Below are positions 34,867-44,346 of a stretch of DNA of 64,000 nucleotides, piece by piece. Location of the stretch: assembly GCA_947496705.1 (NCBI GenBank), contig CANMDW010000012.1, forward strand, positions 1 to 64,000, in the 5' to 3' direction. The first letter of the stretch is position 1; every line of letters starts with the position of its first letter. The position numbers and the translations under genes were made by a program. The notes beneath the pieces were generated by a model, which saw only the letters and a program-made list of their open reading frames with translations, was not told the DNA's origin and made no database searches. The DNA comes from an uncultured Aquimarina sp. Its GTDB lineage: Bacteria; Bacteroidota; Bacteroidia; Flavobacteriales; Flavobacteriaceae.

Positions 34867-36228
34867 ATGAAGGTTTTATTGTTGGATTTTTGTGTTTTTC
34901 TTAAAAGTAAGGTTTTATTAGCCTTGCTGTTTTTCAACATTGCTCTTTTTTCTCAAGCAAACTTCAAATTGCCAGCAAACATAAAACATGATAAGATTAA
35001 GTTTAAGTTGGTAAATAATTTAATCATTATTCCTGTTTTTGTTAATGGGGTAGAGCTTTCTTTTATTCTTGATACGGGTGTTGGATCAACAATCATCTTT
35101 AGTGTTGATAACAAAAGCTCTTTAGAGCTTAAAAATGCTTCAAAAATTTATCTTAGAGGGTTGGGGGATAATGAGCCGGTAGAAGCCATAAAGTCGGTCA
35201 ATAATGAATTGAAGATAGGAGAAGCTGTTAGTACAAATCATAAGATTTATCTGGTTTTAGATGAATCGATTAATTTCTCCCCCAGGATGGGCTTCCCAAT
35301 TCATGGGATTATAGGGTATGATTTTTTTAAGGATTTTGTTCTGGATATTAATTATACAAAAAAGGTGATAAAGATTTGTGCTCCAGAATTGTATACGTAT
35401 AAGAAATGTGCCAAATGCTATAAAACCAAATTAGCATTTAGAAATCAAAAGAAAAGACCTTTTATAAGTGCCAAATATCTGTCAAACACACGTTTGATCG
35501 ATATTAATTTGTTATTAGATTCTGGCTCAGGTTCTTCTTTATGGTTGTTTGAAAATAAGGAAAAGGGGATTTATGTAACCGATAATTCTTTTAGGGATTT
35601 TTTGGGGAAAGGCTTTAATGGTGATATATACGGTCGGAAAACTAAAATTAAAGAACTGCATATAGGAAACTTTAAACTGAGAGAAGTTACAGCTTCGTTC
35701 CCAGATTCAATATATATACAAGGTATATCTTTAAATAACAGACAAGGGTCATTGGGAGGAAATATTTTACGAAGATTTAATCTAATTGTAGATTATCCTA
35801 ACCAGAGAATATCCTTTAAAAAGAATAGCTTTTTTGAGAAACCTTTTAATTATAATATGAGTGGACTTACTATCCAGCATGCCGGGTTTATAATTTCAGG
35901 TGATTATGGAGATAAGAAAAATGTAAAGAATAGATTTTATATTGGGCTGGATAGAATAGTAAACAAAAAAACATATGAGCTATCCAATAATTTTGTTTTG
36001 CAGCCTAAATACGAGATTTCTGATGTAAGGCCAGACTCGCCGGCAGACCTTGCAGGGTTGCAAAAAGGAGATATTATCTTAGAGATTAATGGCAAAAAAT
36101 CTTACCATTATGAATTATCCGGGCTTAATGACTTGTTCTATTTTGAAGAAGGAAAGAGAATCAGGATAAAAATAGAACGACTGGGCGTAGAAATAAAATA
36201 TGAATTCTACCTCAAAAAGGTAATTTAA
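34867..36228 (+). CDS. Retropepsin-like aspartic protease with C-terminal PDZ domain, exported
   Basis: The 453-residue protein has a signal peptide (LLALLFFNIALFSQ, ending about residue 30). Two pepsin-like motifs are present: Asp69 in FILDTGVGST and Asp218 in LLLDSGSGSS, each the active-site type D-(T/S)-G. Two half-sites in one chain suggest a pseudo-dimeric protease. The C-terminal 90 residues (about 365-445) are a PDZ domain (RPDSPADLAGLQKGDIILEI, key residues S-P-A and G-D-x-I-L-x-I). A CAKCYKTK cysteine pair lies near 181-184. Action in the periplasm or at the surface is expected; the substrate is unknown. It is monocistronic. Confidence 0.83.
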   Translation: MKVLLLDFCVFLKSKVLLALLFFNIALFSQANFKLPANIKHDKIKFKLVNNLIIIPVFVNGVELSFILDTGVGSTIIFSVDNKSSLELKNASKIYLRGLGDNEPVEAIKSVNNELKIGEAVSTNHKIYLVLDESINFSPRMGFPIHGIIGYDFFKDFVLDINYTKKVIKICAPELYTYKKCAKCYKTKLAFRNQKKRPFISAKYLSNTRLIDINLLLDSGSGSSLWLFENKEKGIYVTDNSFRDFLGKGFNGDIYGRKTKIKELHIGNFKLREVTASFPDSIYIQGISLNNRQGSLGGNILRRFNLIVDYPNQRISFKKNSFFEKPFNYNMSGLTIQHAGFIISGDYGDKKNVKNRFYIGLDRIVNKKTYELSNNFVLQPKYEISDVRPDSPADLAGLQKGDIILEINGKKSYHYELSGLNDLFYFEEGKRIRIKIERLGVEIKYEFYLKKVI

Positions 36229-36374
36229 CAAAAAAATATTAATATCATAACAACAAAGCTTTTATAGTATTTTGATAAGAAACCATCTCAACTTTTTATA
36301 ATTTCCTACAAAACCATTATTCCTGCCTGTAATTTTATCTTTTTATCGCTTCGCGTGCTGCTATGAAGTTTAAA

Positions 36375-36442
36375 AACGCTTTTATTTGATCCCAAAAGCG
36401 CAATCTCGTATAGCTATCGGGATCGGTTGGATCAAAATAAGA
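36375..36442. repeat. Imperfect intergenic palindrome
   Basis: ATTTGATCCC near 36378 and GGGATC plus GGATCAAAAT near 36419-36440 form an imperfect inverted repeat between the convergent protease and DUF1573 genes. It may help terminate both transcripts. Nothing else is visible in the 225-bp spacer. Confidence 0.35.
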
Positions 36443-36453
36443 TCATTTCAATC

Positions 36454-36852
36454 TTAGTTTTTTTCTAAAACACTTTTATCCAACACCGTTCCTTTTATTT
36501 TTATAGCCATGGTGGGATTATCACCTGCATTGGATGTCACAGTGATGGTTTTGCGTATAGGTCCAACCCTTTTGGTGTCATATTTCACTTCAATAATACC
36601 AGTTGCTCCAGGAGCAATAGGCCCTTCCGGCTTCTTTGGAATGGTACACCCACAACTTGAATATACCCGAGAAATAACCAAAGGAGCATTTCCTGTATTG
36701 GTAAATTCAAATTGGCGAACACCATCACTACCTTTAGCTATTTCACCATAATCCACAACTTCAGTTTTAAATTTTATTTGTGGCATGGTATCCTGAGCAT
36801 TAAGGGTAATACCAAGGAAACCAATACATAAAATTATCATTACTTTTTTCAT
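36454..36852 (-). CDS. DUF1573 periplasmic protein
   Basis: The 132-residue exported protein has a signal peptide (MIILCIGFLGITLNAQ, ending at residue 20). The DUF1573 domain fills the rest: VVDYGEIAKGSDGVRQFEFTN (key residues D-x-G-x-I), TGNAPLVISRVYSSCGCTIP with the conserved CGCT, then GATGIIEVKYDTKRVGP. It is an Ig-like fold related to ASPM/SPD-2/Hydin domains. Function is unknown; the CGC motif could bind metal. It is one of many such paralogues usual in Bacteroidota. Confidence 0.9.
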   Translation of the reverse strand: MKKVMIILCIGFLGITLNAQDTMPQIKFKTEVVDYGEIAKGSDGVRQFEFTNTGNAPLVISRVYSSCGCTIPKKPEGPIAPGATGIIEVKYDTKRVGPIRKTITVTSNAGDNPTMAIKIKGTVLDKSVLEKN

Positions 36853-36982
36853 AATGTAGGTTTTTGTTGTTGGTAAAAGTACTTACTTTTTATCCAACTT
36901 CAAAATTATAGATTAAAGTACAAGGTTATAAACCAGATTAAAATTTTCATATTTCTAGCTTTATACTTCATACTATAATAAG

Positions 36983-36990
36983 TACTTTTG
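36983..36990 (+). promoter_or_regulatory. valS promoter -7 box
   Basis: TACTTTTG fits TAnnTTTG and lies 31 bp before the ATG at 37021. It overlaps an upstream in-frame TTG at 36988, which shows that this TTG cannot be the start if the box is used. Confidence 0.55.
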
Positions 36991-37020
36991 CACTTCAAAT
37001 TCCAAAAATCGGACCAAAGT

Positions 37021-39651
37021 ATGGCCTTGACAACAACATATAATGCAAAATCAGTTGAAGAAAAATGGTATTCTTACTGGATGGAAAACAATTATTTTCA
37101 TTCTAAAGTAGATAAAAGAGAAGCATATACTATTGTTATTCCTCCTCCAAATGTGACCGGTGTTTTACATATGGGGCATATGCTTAATAATACTATTCAG
37201 GATGTACTGATTCGCAGGGCCCGTCTTAAAGGATACAACGCCTGTTGGGTACCGGGAACCGATCATGCTTCTATTGCCACAGAGGCCAAAGTAGTTGCCA
37301 AGCTCAAAGAGCAGGGTATTGATAAAAATGACCTTACACGTGAAGCGTTTATAGAGCATGCCTGGGGATGGACACATAAACATGGCGGAATTATCCTGGA
37401 GCAGCTTAAAAAACTGGGAGCTTCTTGTGATTGGAAAAGAACAGCTTTTACTATGGATGAGAATTTGTCTGCTTCTGTAATTAAGGTTTTTGTCGATTTG
37501 TATCATAAAGGATTAATTTATCGTGGATATAGAATGGTTAATTGGGATCCCCAGGCTAAGACTACCTTATCTGACGAAGAAGTGATTTATGAAGAAAAAC
37601 AAGGAAATTTATATTATCTGAAGTACAAAATAGCCGATAGTGAAGATACATTAACTATTGCCACAACCAGGCCAGAAACGATTATGGGTGACACAGCCAT
37701 CTGCATAAACCCAAAGGATGAACGATTTACACATCTTAAAGGTAAAAAGGCGATTGTGCCTATCGCTAATAGGGTTATTCCTGTTATTGAAGATGAATAT
37801 GTGGATATGGAATTTGGTACAGGATGCCTTAAAGTAACCCCTGCTCATGACCCAAATGATAAGGTTTTGGGAGATAAGCATAATCTCGAGGTTATCGATA
37901 TTTTTAACGATGATGCCACGCTGAACAGTTTTGGATTGCACTATGAAGGGAAAGATCGTTTTGTGGTGCGCAAAGCCATTGTGAAAGAACTTGAATCTAT
38001 TGGAGCCTTAGAAAAAACCGAGACATATCTCAATAAAATAGGTACCAGTGAACGCACCAAAGCAGTGATCGAACCAAAATTGAGTGATCAATGGTTCTTA
38101 AAAATGGAAGGACTTGCCAAACCTGCTTTGGATGCAGTGTTAAATAAAAATGTGAACCTGGTTCCCGGGAAGTTTACGAATACCTATCGCCATTGGATGG
38201 AAAATGTGAGAGATTGGAATATATCCCGCCAGTTATGGTGGGGGCACCAGATTCCTGCATATTTCTATGGAGATGGAAAGGAAGATTTTGTAGTTGCAGA
38301 GAGTAGGGAAGAAGCACTAACACTTGCAAAACAGAAAACCGAAAACGATGCTTTGACAGCTGCAGATCTTACCCAGGATCCCGATGTTCTGGATACCTGG
38401 TTTTCTTCATGGTTATGGCCAATAAGTGTGTTTAACGGTATTCTGGAACCCGATAATGAAGAAATTAAGTATTACTACCCAACCAATGATCTGGTTACTG
38501 CTCCCGAGATCTTGTTTTTCTGGGTGGCTCGTATGATTATTGCCGGGTATGAATACAGAAAAGAAAAACCATTTACCAATGTATATCTCACAGGTATAGT
38601 GAGGGATAAGCAACGACGTAAGATGTCTAAGTCATTGGGTAATTCACCAGATCCTTTGGATCTGATCAATCAATACGGTGCCGATGGTGTTAGAGTAGGA
38701 ATGTTGTTAAGTTCTCCTGCAGGAAACGACCTGATGTTTGATGAAGACTTGTGCAAGCAGGGTAGTGCGTTTGTAAATAAGATATGGAATGCTTTCAGGC
38801 TTATTAAAGGTTGGGAGGTAGATTCAATAATACAACAGCCCGAAGCATCAACTATAGCCGTAGAATGGTATAGATCCAGATTTCAACAGGCATTAACGGC
38901 GCTCGAAGATAGTTACTCAAAATATCGTATCAGCGATGCATTAATGATTACCTATAAGTTGGTTTGGGATGATTTCTGTAGCTGGTTGCTCGAAATGATC
39001 AAACCTGCTTATGGTGATCCCATAGATACCAAAACATATCATGAAGTGCTCGCTATTTTGGAAGATAATCTGAAAATTCTACATCCTTTTGTGCCTTTTA
39101 TCTCAGAAGAAATATGGCAGCAAATAACTACGCGTAAGAAAAAAGAAGCATTGATTATAGCAAACTGGCCAAAACCAGAACCTATCAATGAGCAATTGAT
39201 AAAAGAGTTTGAAGTAGCTTCAGAGGTGGTTGCCGGTATTAGGACGGTAAGAAAAGAGAAAAATATTCCCTTTAAGGAAACCATAGGATTATCTGTATTA
39301 AACGTCGAAAACCTTAGTGAGGTTTTTGACTCGGTAATTTGTAAACTTGGAAATCTATCTGCATTGCATTATGTGGATGCCCAGGTAGAAGGAGCAATTT
39401 CATTCAGAGTGAAATCCAATGAGTATTTTATTCCTGTTTCGGGGACAATCAATGTAGAGGAAGAGATTAAAAAACTGAATGAAGAACTAGCATACACCGA
39501 AGGATTTTTGAAATCTGTTCAAAAGAAATTGCAGAATGAACGTTTTGTAAATAATGCACCAGAGCAGGTAATTGCTAACGAAAGAAAGAAGGAAGCTGAT
39601 GCAGAAGCCAAAATTGCTACGCTGAAGTCTAGTTTGGAAAGTTTGCGATAG
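37021..39651 (+). CDS. valS: Valyl-tRNA synthetase
   Basis: The ATG at 37021 (MALTTTYNAKSVEEKWY) gives 876 residues. A TTG 33 bp upstream lies inside the likely promoter and is rejected. The class I motifs are complete: HMGH at 50-53 (PPPNVTGVLHMGHML) and KMSKS in RRKMSKSLGNSPDP. The editing domain (TTIATTRPETIMGDTAI-like, read as TIATTRPETIMGDTAIC) hydrolyses mischarged Thr-tRNA. A C-terminal coiled-coil of about 65 residues (NVEEEIKKLNEELAYTEGFL onwards) binds the tRNA elbow. The length is normal for Bacteroidota. Confidence 0.98.
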   Translation: MALTTTYNAKSVEEKWYSYWMENNYFHSKVDKREAYTIVIPPPNVTGVLHMGHMLNNTIQDVLIRRARLKGYNACWVPGTDHASIATEAKVVAKLKEQGIDKNDLTREAFIEHAWGWTHKHGGIILEQLKKLGASCDWKRTAFTMDENLSASVIKVFVDLYHKGLIYRGYRMVNWDPQAKTTLSDEEVIYEEKQGNLYYLKYKIADSEDTLTIATTRPETIMGDTAICINPKDERFTHLKGKKAIVPIANRVIPVIEDEYVDMEFGTGCLKVTPAHDPNDKVLGDKHNLEVIDIFNDDATLNSFGLHYEGKDRFVVRKAIVKELESIGALEKTETYLNKIGTSERTKAVIEPKLSDQWFLKMEGLAKPALDAVLNKNVNLVPGKFTNTYRHWMENVRDWNISRQLWWGHQIPAYFYGDGKEDFVVAESREEALTLAKQKTENDALTAADLTQDPDVLDTWFSSWLWPISVFNGILEPDNEEIKYYYPTNDLVTAPEILFFWVARMIIAGYEYRKEKPFTNVYLTGIVRDKQRRKMSKSLGNSPDPLDLINQYGADGVRVGMLLSSPAGNDLMFDEDLCKQGSAFVNKIWNAFRLIKGWEVDSIIQQPEASTIAVEWYRSRFQQALTALEDSYSKYRISDALMITYKLVWDDFCSWLLEMIKPAYGDPIDTKTYHEVLAILEDNLKILHPFVPFISEEIWQQITTRKKKEALIIANWPKPEPINEQLIKEFEVASEVVAGIRTVRKEKNIPFKETIGLSVLNVENLSEVFDSVICKLGNLSALHYVDAQVEGAISFRVKSNEYFIPVSGTINVEEEIKKLNEELAYTEGFLKSVQKKLQNERFVNNAPEQVIANERKKEADAEAKIATLKSSLESLR

Positions 39652-39834
39652 GGTGTTGGAGGTCGGAAGAAGGGAGATTGTCCGTTCGGGGTATGTTGGG
39701 TTAGCAATATAATTCCTGAGGTTATCAGAAATGTTAGGGTTTTTGTTGGTAGTGTTCCAGGAAGTATCCAATAAACTGTGTAAATAGAAATTAAACTGGG
39801 TTCTCAAAACTTTGGGGAACTACTGGTTTTCTAA

Positions 39835-40101
39835 TTAATCTGTTATATACTTATCAACCAACTCGATATACTTTATTTTGGCTTCTTTGGGAGTAAGGTT
39901 TTGTGCCTGAAAAAATGCGTTTAATTTAAATGCATTTCTAAGTTCACTATCTCCAGATGGGTTGTACAAACCCTCAGTATGGGTAGCACGCTTGTAATAT
40001 GCATAGAAACGGAGCATGATGTCTGGAGGCAACTGTATTTTTGTGCTGGATGCTCGCTCAAAAGCTTTATGGAAGGCAATATTTAATTCTTCTTCGGTCA
40101 T
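39835..40101 (-). CDS. Acyl-CoA-binding protein
   Basis: The 88-residue four-helix protein carries cytosolic long-chain acyl-CoA. The ACBP signature is present: FHKAFERASS, then the LPPDIMLRFYAYYKRATHTEG segment with the Tyr and Lys residues that bind the CoA adenine and phosphate. In the second half relatives have WxAW; here the aligned part is FKLNAFFQAQNLTPKEAK, so both Trp are replaced. It ends the leftward lipid block LUD-cdsA-psd-ACBP, 109 bp after psd, which fits a role in phospholipid supply. Confidence 0.85.
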   Translation of the reverse strand: MTEEELNIAFHKAFERASSTKIQLPPDIMLRFYAYYKRATHTEGLYNPSGDSELRNAFKLNAFFQAQNLTPKEAKIKYIELVDKYITD

Positions 40102-40160
40102 GTTAGTGAAACTTCTTTTTAAATATTTTCATAAGAGGAGCATATTTAAAAAGTTAGTTG

Positions 40161-40181
40161 TCCCGATAGTCGTTATCGGGA
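40161..40181. terminator. Small hairpin between psd and the ACBP gene
   Basis: TCCCGATA and TATCGGGA pair perfectly around GTCGT. No T-run follows directly, so it may attenuate rather than stop transcription. The CCCGATA...TATCGGG type of hairpin is frequent in Bacteroidota spacers. Confidence 0.4.
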
Positions 40182-40210
40182 GCAGCATGTGATTTTTTTA
40201 TATTCTGTGT

Positions 40211-40858
40211 CTATACTGTGGCAATAATGCTTTCTCCTCCCTTTACTTTTTGGTTTAAAGTCACATTAATTGCTGTTCCGACAGGTAAAAAAACATCTAC
40301 TCTGGAACCAAATTTAATAAAACCGCTATCAGAGCCTTGAATTACCTTTTCTCCTTCGGTAGCATAATTTACAATTCTCTTAGCCAATGCTCCGGCTATT
40401 TGCCGATATAGTATTTCTACATTATTATTTTTTACAACTACCGTTGTTCTTTCATTCTCTTCAGAAGCTTTGGGATGCCAGGCTACCAGGTATTTGCCGG
40501 GATGGTATTTACTAAAAATCACCTCGCCATTAATTGGATGTCTCGTTACATGTACATTTATAGGCGACATAAAGATAGAGATCTGTAGTCTGTTGTCTTT
40601 AAAATGTTCTTTCTCATAAACTTCTTCAATCACCACTACTTTTCCATCTACCGGGGCCACTACGGTGTTATCGTCAATTTTGGTTTTCCTTTTAGGGTTT
40701 CTGAAAAATTGTAGAATCAATATCAGAAACACCAAGGTAACCGAAAATATAGCGATCTGCCATTCTTTGATCTGAATGGCTACATAAGAAGCAACATTAA
40801 CACCTAGAAAAAGTACTATTGCAACCGATATTATTTTGTATCCTTCTTTATGAAACAT
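40211..40858 (-). CDS. psd: Phosphatidylserine decarboxylase proenzyme
   Basis: The 215-residue short-form enzyme makes phosphatidylethanolamine. Two N-terminal spans (IISVAIVLFLGVNVASYVAI and IAIFSVTLVFLILIL) anchor it to the inner membrane. The self-cleavage and pyruvoyl site is Gly184-Ser185 in SGFIKFGSRVDVFLP. VVAPVDGKV and NVHVTRHPINGEV are conserved core blocks with the catalytic Asp and His residues. It overlaps cdsA by 11 bp, so translation is coupled and two successive phospholipid steps are co-expressed. Confidence 0.96.
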   Translation of the reverse strand: MFHKEGYKIISVAIVLFLGVNVASYVAIQIKEWQIAIFSVTLVFLILILQFFRNPKRKTKIDDNTVVAPVDGKVVVIEEVYEKEHFKDNRLQISIFMSPINVHVTRHPINGEVIFSKYHPGKYLVAWHPKASEENERTTVVVKNNNVEILYRQIAGALAKRIVNYATEGEKVIQGSDSGFIKFGSRVDVFLPVGTAINVTLNQKVKGGESIIATV

Positions 40859-41651
40859 ATGTTAGAATTTGTAAAAATGCATATAAAAACGGGCTGGCAA
40901 ATATAACACTATCTAATCGATCATATATGCCGCCATGACCAGGCATTATGGTACCACTATCTTTAACCCCGGCTTGTCTTTTGAACTTAGATTGTATCAA
41001 GTCGCCCAGTGTGCCAAAAATACTCATAATTATGCTTATAATCAACCAAATGGTGACAGATAAAGAGTGAGAAATGATAGCGATTAAATACCCTGCTAAT
41101 ACCGAAAAAATAAAACCGCCAATAAAACCTTCAATCGTTTTTTTTGGAGAAATTCGTTCTAGTAATTTATGCTTTCCAAAGTTTTTTCCTACCAAATAGG
41201 CAAAGGTGTCGTTGGTCCAGGTGATCAAAAATGCCCCTGCTATAATTAATGGTTGATAATCTCCGGTATAGTTTGGGACCAGAGTTAGAAAAACAATCGA
41301 GGTAATCAGATAGAAAACACTGGTGCGATATTTTCGTTTCTCAAACATAGGAATGATACGAATCGTAACCAAATCCTTAACCAAGAATAGTTCTGTAATT
41401 ATCGTGAGGACTAGTACGGGGATAGTTAGATAGAGTTGATCTTGAAATGTGGTAAGAACAATCAAAAACGCAATAAATATAAAGTACAGTCTCTTGTTAT
41501 TAAGATGGATCAGTTTTTGAAATTCGTAAATAGAAATCATTCCAAAAATCAAGAATATGCCAATAAAAGTATATTTAGAAACAAATATTGATACCAATAA
41601 TATAGAGATATAAAAAAATCCCGATAAAGATCTTGTAAGCAATTCCTTCAT
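40848..41651 (-). CDS. cdsA: Phosphatidate cytidylyltransferase
   Basis: The 267-residue polytopic enzyme makes CDP-diacylglycerol. About seven to eight hydrophobic spans are visible. The family signature is intact near the C-terminus: SKFKRQAGVKDSGTIMPGHG followed by GIYDRLDSVIF. It starts 1 bp after the LUD gene stop and overlaps psd by 11 bp, forming a tight LUD-cdsA-psd unit. Confidence 0.96.
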   Translation of the reverse strand: MKELLTRSLSGFFYISILLVSIFVSKYTFIGIFLIFGMISIYEFQKLIHLNNKRLYFIFIAFLIVLTTFQDQLYLTIPVLVLTIITELFLVKDLVTIRIIPMFEKRKYRTSVFYLITSIVFLTLVPNYTGDYQPLIIAGAFLITWTNDTFAYLVGKNFGKHKLLERISPKKTIEGFIGGFIFSVLAGYLIAIISHSLSVTIWLIISIIMSIFGTLGDLIQSKFKRQAGVKDSGTIMPGHGGIYDRLDSVIFASPFLYAFLQILTYVS

Positions 41652-41652
41652 A

Positions 41653-42264
41653 TTATAAATCTTCCAGCAGGAGCAAATATAGATTTTTTGAACTACTTCC
41701 GTAACTTAAGAAATCCTTTTCTTTTTGCGGCTCGAAGTCTTTGATGGTGGTAATATTTGAAGGAATAGAATTTTTGTTTTTTTCTTTAATGCCCTTTAAA
41801 CCTTCTCCGATATTCTTAACTAATTGACTGGTAGCGGCTAAAATCACAAAACTATCGGGCAGTTCGGTTAATTTTTTCTCTCTAAGTTGATTGGATGAAA
41901 CTAATATGGCACCACTATCGGCGATTAAATATTCACAAGTAGAAAAAAAGAAAGAAGCCGAAGAGTTTTTTACAAATGTTAGATTAAAATTCGAGAATTT
42001 ATGCTCCAGGCTAAGATCGAATGAACATACATCTTTTTGATACCAGTTATTTTCTAATAGTATTTTGTCAAAAGAATCTAAAACTTCATCATCATTGTCA
42101 CAATACAAAAATTTACCTCCGTTTCTTTTGAAATTCATCATAAAGCTTTCATCGATAGGGAGATCGATTTCGGGCATATATTTACTGCGATCTTCTATGT
42201 GGCGTTCCTTACTCTTTTGGTCTGATTTAGATTTTGAGGAAAATATTCTTCTAAATAGACTCAT
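41653..42264 (-). CDS. LUD-domain protein (LutC/YkgG-like)
   Basis: The 203-residue protein resembles the LUD domain of LutC/YkgG: FMMNFKRNGGKFLYCDNDDE at the start, the central ISTCEYLIADSGAILVSSNQ-like stretch (seen as CEYLIADSGAILVSSNQLR) and the LFVILAATSQLV-like strand, here PDSFVILAATSQLV. In LutABC it takes part in lactate oxidation, but no lutA or lutB genes are here. It sits 1 bp before cdsA, an arrangement common in Flavobacteriia whose meaning is unknown. The N-terminus is Lys/Ser-rich. A terminator separates it from ftsH upstream. Confidence 0.82.
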   Translation of the reverse strand: MSLFRRIFSSKSKSDQKSKERHIEDRSKYMPEIDLPIDESFMMNFKRNGGKFLYCDNDDEVLDSFDKILLENNWYQKDVCSFDLSLEHKFSNFNLTFVKNSSASFFFSTCEYLIADSGAILVSSNQLREKKLTELPDSFVILAATSQLVKNIGEGLKGIKEKNKNSIPSNITTIKDFEPQKEKDFLSYGSSSKNLYLLLLEDL

Positions 42265-42312
42265 TTTATGGATTATGGTTCGGAAATTACAATTTTACAA
42301 TACATTCAAAGA

Positions 42313-42355
42313 TAAAAAAAATCTTAACCTAATATTCCGTTAGGGTAAGATTTTT
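42313..42355 (-). terminator. Terminator of rsfS-ftsH
   Basis: Read leftward, AATCTTACCCTA pairs with TAGGTTAAGATT (one mismatch) around ACGGAATAT and runs into eight T. It lies 26 bp after the ftsH stop and separates ftsH from the LUD gene. Confidence 0.8.
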
Positions 42356-42380
42356 CAATGTACAAGTAAAAATGTCTTCT

Positions 42381-44333
42381 TTACGAAGGTTCTGTAATGA
42401 TTTCTTCTTCTTTTTTACCAAAAGGCCTTTCTCCGAAGATTTTTTCCAGGTTATCTTTAAAAATCACTTCTTTTTCTAATAATACCTCGGCAAGTTCTGT
42501 TAATTTATCTTTGTGTTTCTCTAATAAATCAATAGCTCTCTGATACTGTACTTCGATGATATTTGAGATTTCTTTATCGATCAGCTCGCTAGTCTGTTCG
42601 CTATACGGCTTGGTGAAACTATATTCACTTTGCCCAGAAGAATCGTAATAGGTAAGATTTCCTACTTTATCATTAAGGCCGTAAATAGTTACCATGGCTC
42701 TGGCTTGTTTTGTTACTTTTTCCAGATCACTTAATGCACCGGTAGAAATTTCATTAAATATTACTTTTTCGGCAGCACGACCTCCCAATGCGGCACACAT
42801 TTCGTCCAGCATTTGATTTGGTCTTACAATCAGTCTTTCTTCGGGCAGGTACCATGCAGCACCCAGGGATTGTCCTCTGGGAACAATCGTAACCTTTACA
42901 AGAGGTGCAGCGTGTTCCAGCATCCAACTTACGGTAGCATGCCCTGCTTCATGAAAAGCAATTGCACGTTTTTCTTCGGGGGTAATAATTTTATTCTTTT
43001 TTTCTAATCCTCCCACAATTCTATCTACAGCATCAAGAAAATCTTGTTTACCCACAGCTTTATTCCCTTTACGGGCAGCTATCAAAGCAGCTTCATTACA
43101 CACATTGGCAATATCTGCACCAGAGAATCCTGGTGTCTGTTTTGCCATGAATTCTGTATCCAGTTCATTTGCCACCTTCTTAAGAGGTTTTAAATGCACT
43201 TCAAAAATTTCCTTACGTTCACGAATATCTGGCAAATCAACATAGATCTGTCGGTCAAAACGACCTGCACGAAGTAATGCCTTATCAAGCACATCTGCAC
43301 GGTTGGTTGCAGCAATTACAATTACGTTGGTATTGGTGCCAAAACCGTCCATTTCTGTAAGCAACTGGTTTAAGGTGTTTTCTCTTTCGTCATTAGAACC
43401 AGAGAAGTTACTTTTTCCTCTTGCTCTACCTACAGCATCGATTTCATCAATGAATATAATAGCAGGAGATTTTTCTTTGGCTTGCTTAAATAAATCCCTA
43501 ACTCTTGAGGCTCCGACACCTACAAACATCTCTACAAAGTCTGATCCCGATAAGGAGAAGAAAGGTACTTTGGCCTCACCAGCTACTGCTTTGGCAAGTA
43601 ACGTCTTACCTGTTCCCGGAGGCCCTACCAATAATGCTCCTTTCGGTATTTTACCTCCCAGAGAAGTATATTTTTCAGGGTTTTTAAGAAAATCTACAAT
43701 TTCCTGTATTTCTTCTTTTGCTCCTTCAAGGCCTGCTACATTTTCAAAAGAAACTTTCACCTCTGTATTTTGATCAAAAAGCTTGGCTTTAGACTTGCCG
43801 ATGTTAAAGATTTGGCCACCGCCACCGCCACCGCCACCGCCGCTCATTCTGCGCATAATAAATATCCAAACGCCAATGATTAAGGCAAAAGGTAACAGTG
43901 TGATAAAGATTTCTCCCCAAACATTACTTTCGGTATCATAAATCACCTGAGTAGTTACTCCTTTTTCGTTTTTTATAGTAGCAATCTTATTTTCAAAATT
44001 TTGTAAATCTCCAAATTCAAATTGATAATCCGGATCATTGGGACTAGAAGGTAAAAAAGACTTATTTTTATTCTTTTGATGTTTTTCCAGAGATTTGGCC
44101 TCGCTAGTAAGAAAAACCTTGGCCTTTCTGCGATTGATTATCTCAACTTTTTCTACTTCTCCATTACTTAAAAAGTCCTGAAACTCTGAAGGCGATGTGG
44201 TTGGGGCCGACCCTAATCCACTTCCTCCCATGAAGTTCAATACTAAAAAACCAATAATAATGATTGCATAAATCCAATATGCACTGAATTTTGGTTTTTT
44301 ATTAGGTTCTGTTTTTTTATTTTCTTTAGCCAT
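42381..44333 (-). CDS. ftsH: ATP-dependent zinc metalloprotease FtsH
   Basis: The 650-residue membrane AAA+ protease degrades misfolded and regulatory membrane proteins. There are two spans (about 18-35 and 143-160) around a periplasmic domain, a Walker A GPPGTGKT (237-244), Walker B IIFIDEID (292-299), a second-region-of-homology Arg near RAGRFDR, and the zinc site HEAGH (461-465). A run of nine glycines (165-173) just after the second span is encoded by four tandem CCACCG hexamers (plus-strand 43816-43839) and may vary in length. It follows rsfS by 13 bp in the same transcript. Confidence 0.98.
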   Translation of the reverse strand: MAKENKKTEPNKKPKFSAYWIYAIIIIGFLVLNFMGGSGLGSAPTTSPSEFQDFLSNGEVEKVEIINRRKAKVFLTSEAKSLEKHQKNKNKSFLPSSPNDPDYQFEFGDLQNFENKIATIKNEKGVTTQVIYDTESNVWGEIFITLLPFALIIGVWIFIMRRMSGGGGGGGGGQIFNIGKSKAKLFDQNTEVKVSFENVAGLEGAKEEIQEIVDFLKNPEKYTSLGGKIPKGALLVGPPGTGKTLLAKAVAGEAKVPFFSLSGSDFVEMFVGVGASRVRDLFKQAKEKSPAIIFIDEIDAVGRARGKSNFSGSNDERENTLNQLLTEMDGFGTNTNVIVIAATNRADVLDKALLRAGRFDRQIYVDLPDIRERKEIFEVHLKPLKKVANELDTEFMAKQTPGFSGADIANVCNEAALIAARKGNKAVGKQDFLDAVDRIVGGLEKKNKIITPEEKRAIAFHEAGHATVSWMLEHAAPLVKVTIVPRGQSLGAAWYLPEERLIVRPNQMLDEMCAALGGRAAEKVIFNEISTGALSDLEKVTKQARAMVTIYGLNDKVGNLTYYDSSGQSEYSFTKPYSEQTSELIDKEISNIIEVQYQRAIDLLEKHKDKLTELAEVLLEKEVIFKDNLEKIFGERPFGKKEEEIITEPS

Positions 44334-44346
44334 TTACGGTGTTCTT

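Noticed and set aside
36988..37020. Upstream TTG start for valS
   Set aside because: The TTG overlaps the -7 promoter box; the ATG at 37021 matches the usual ValRS start.
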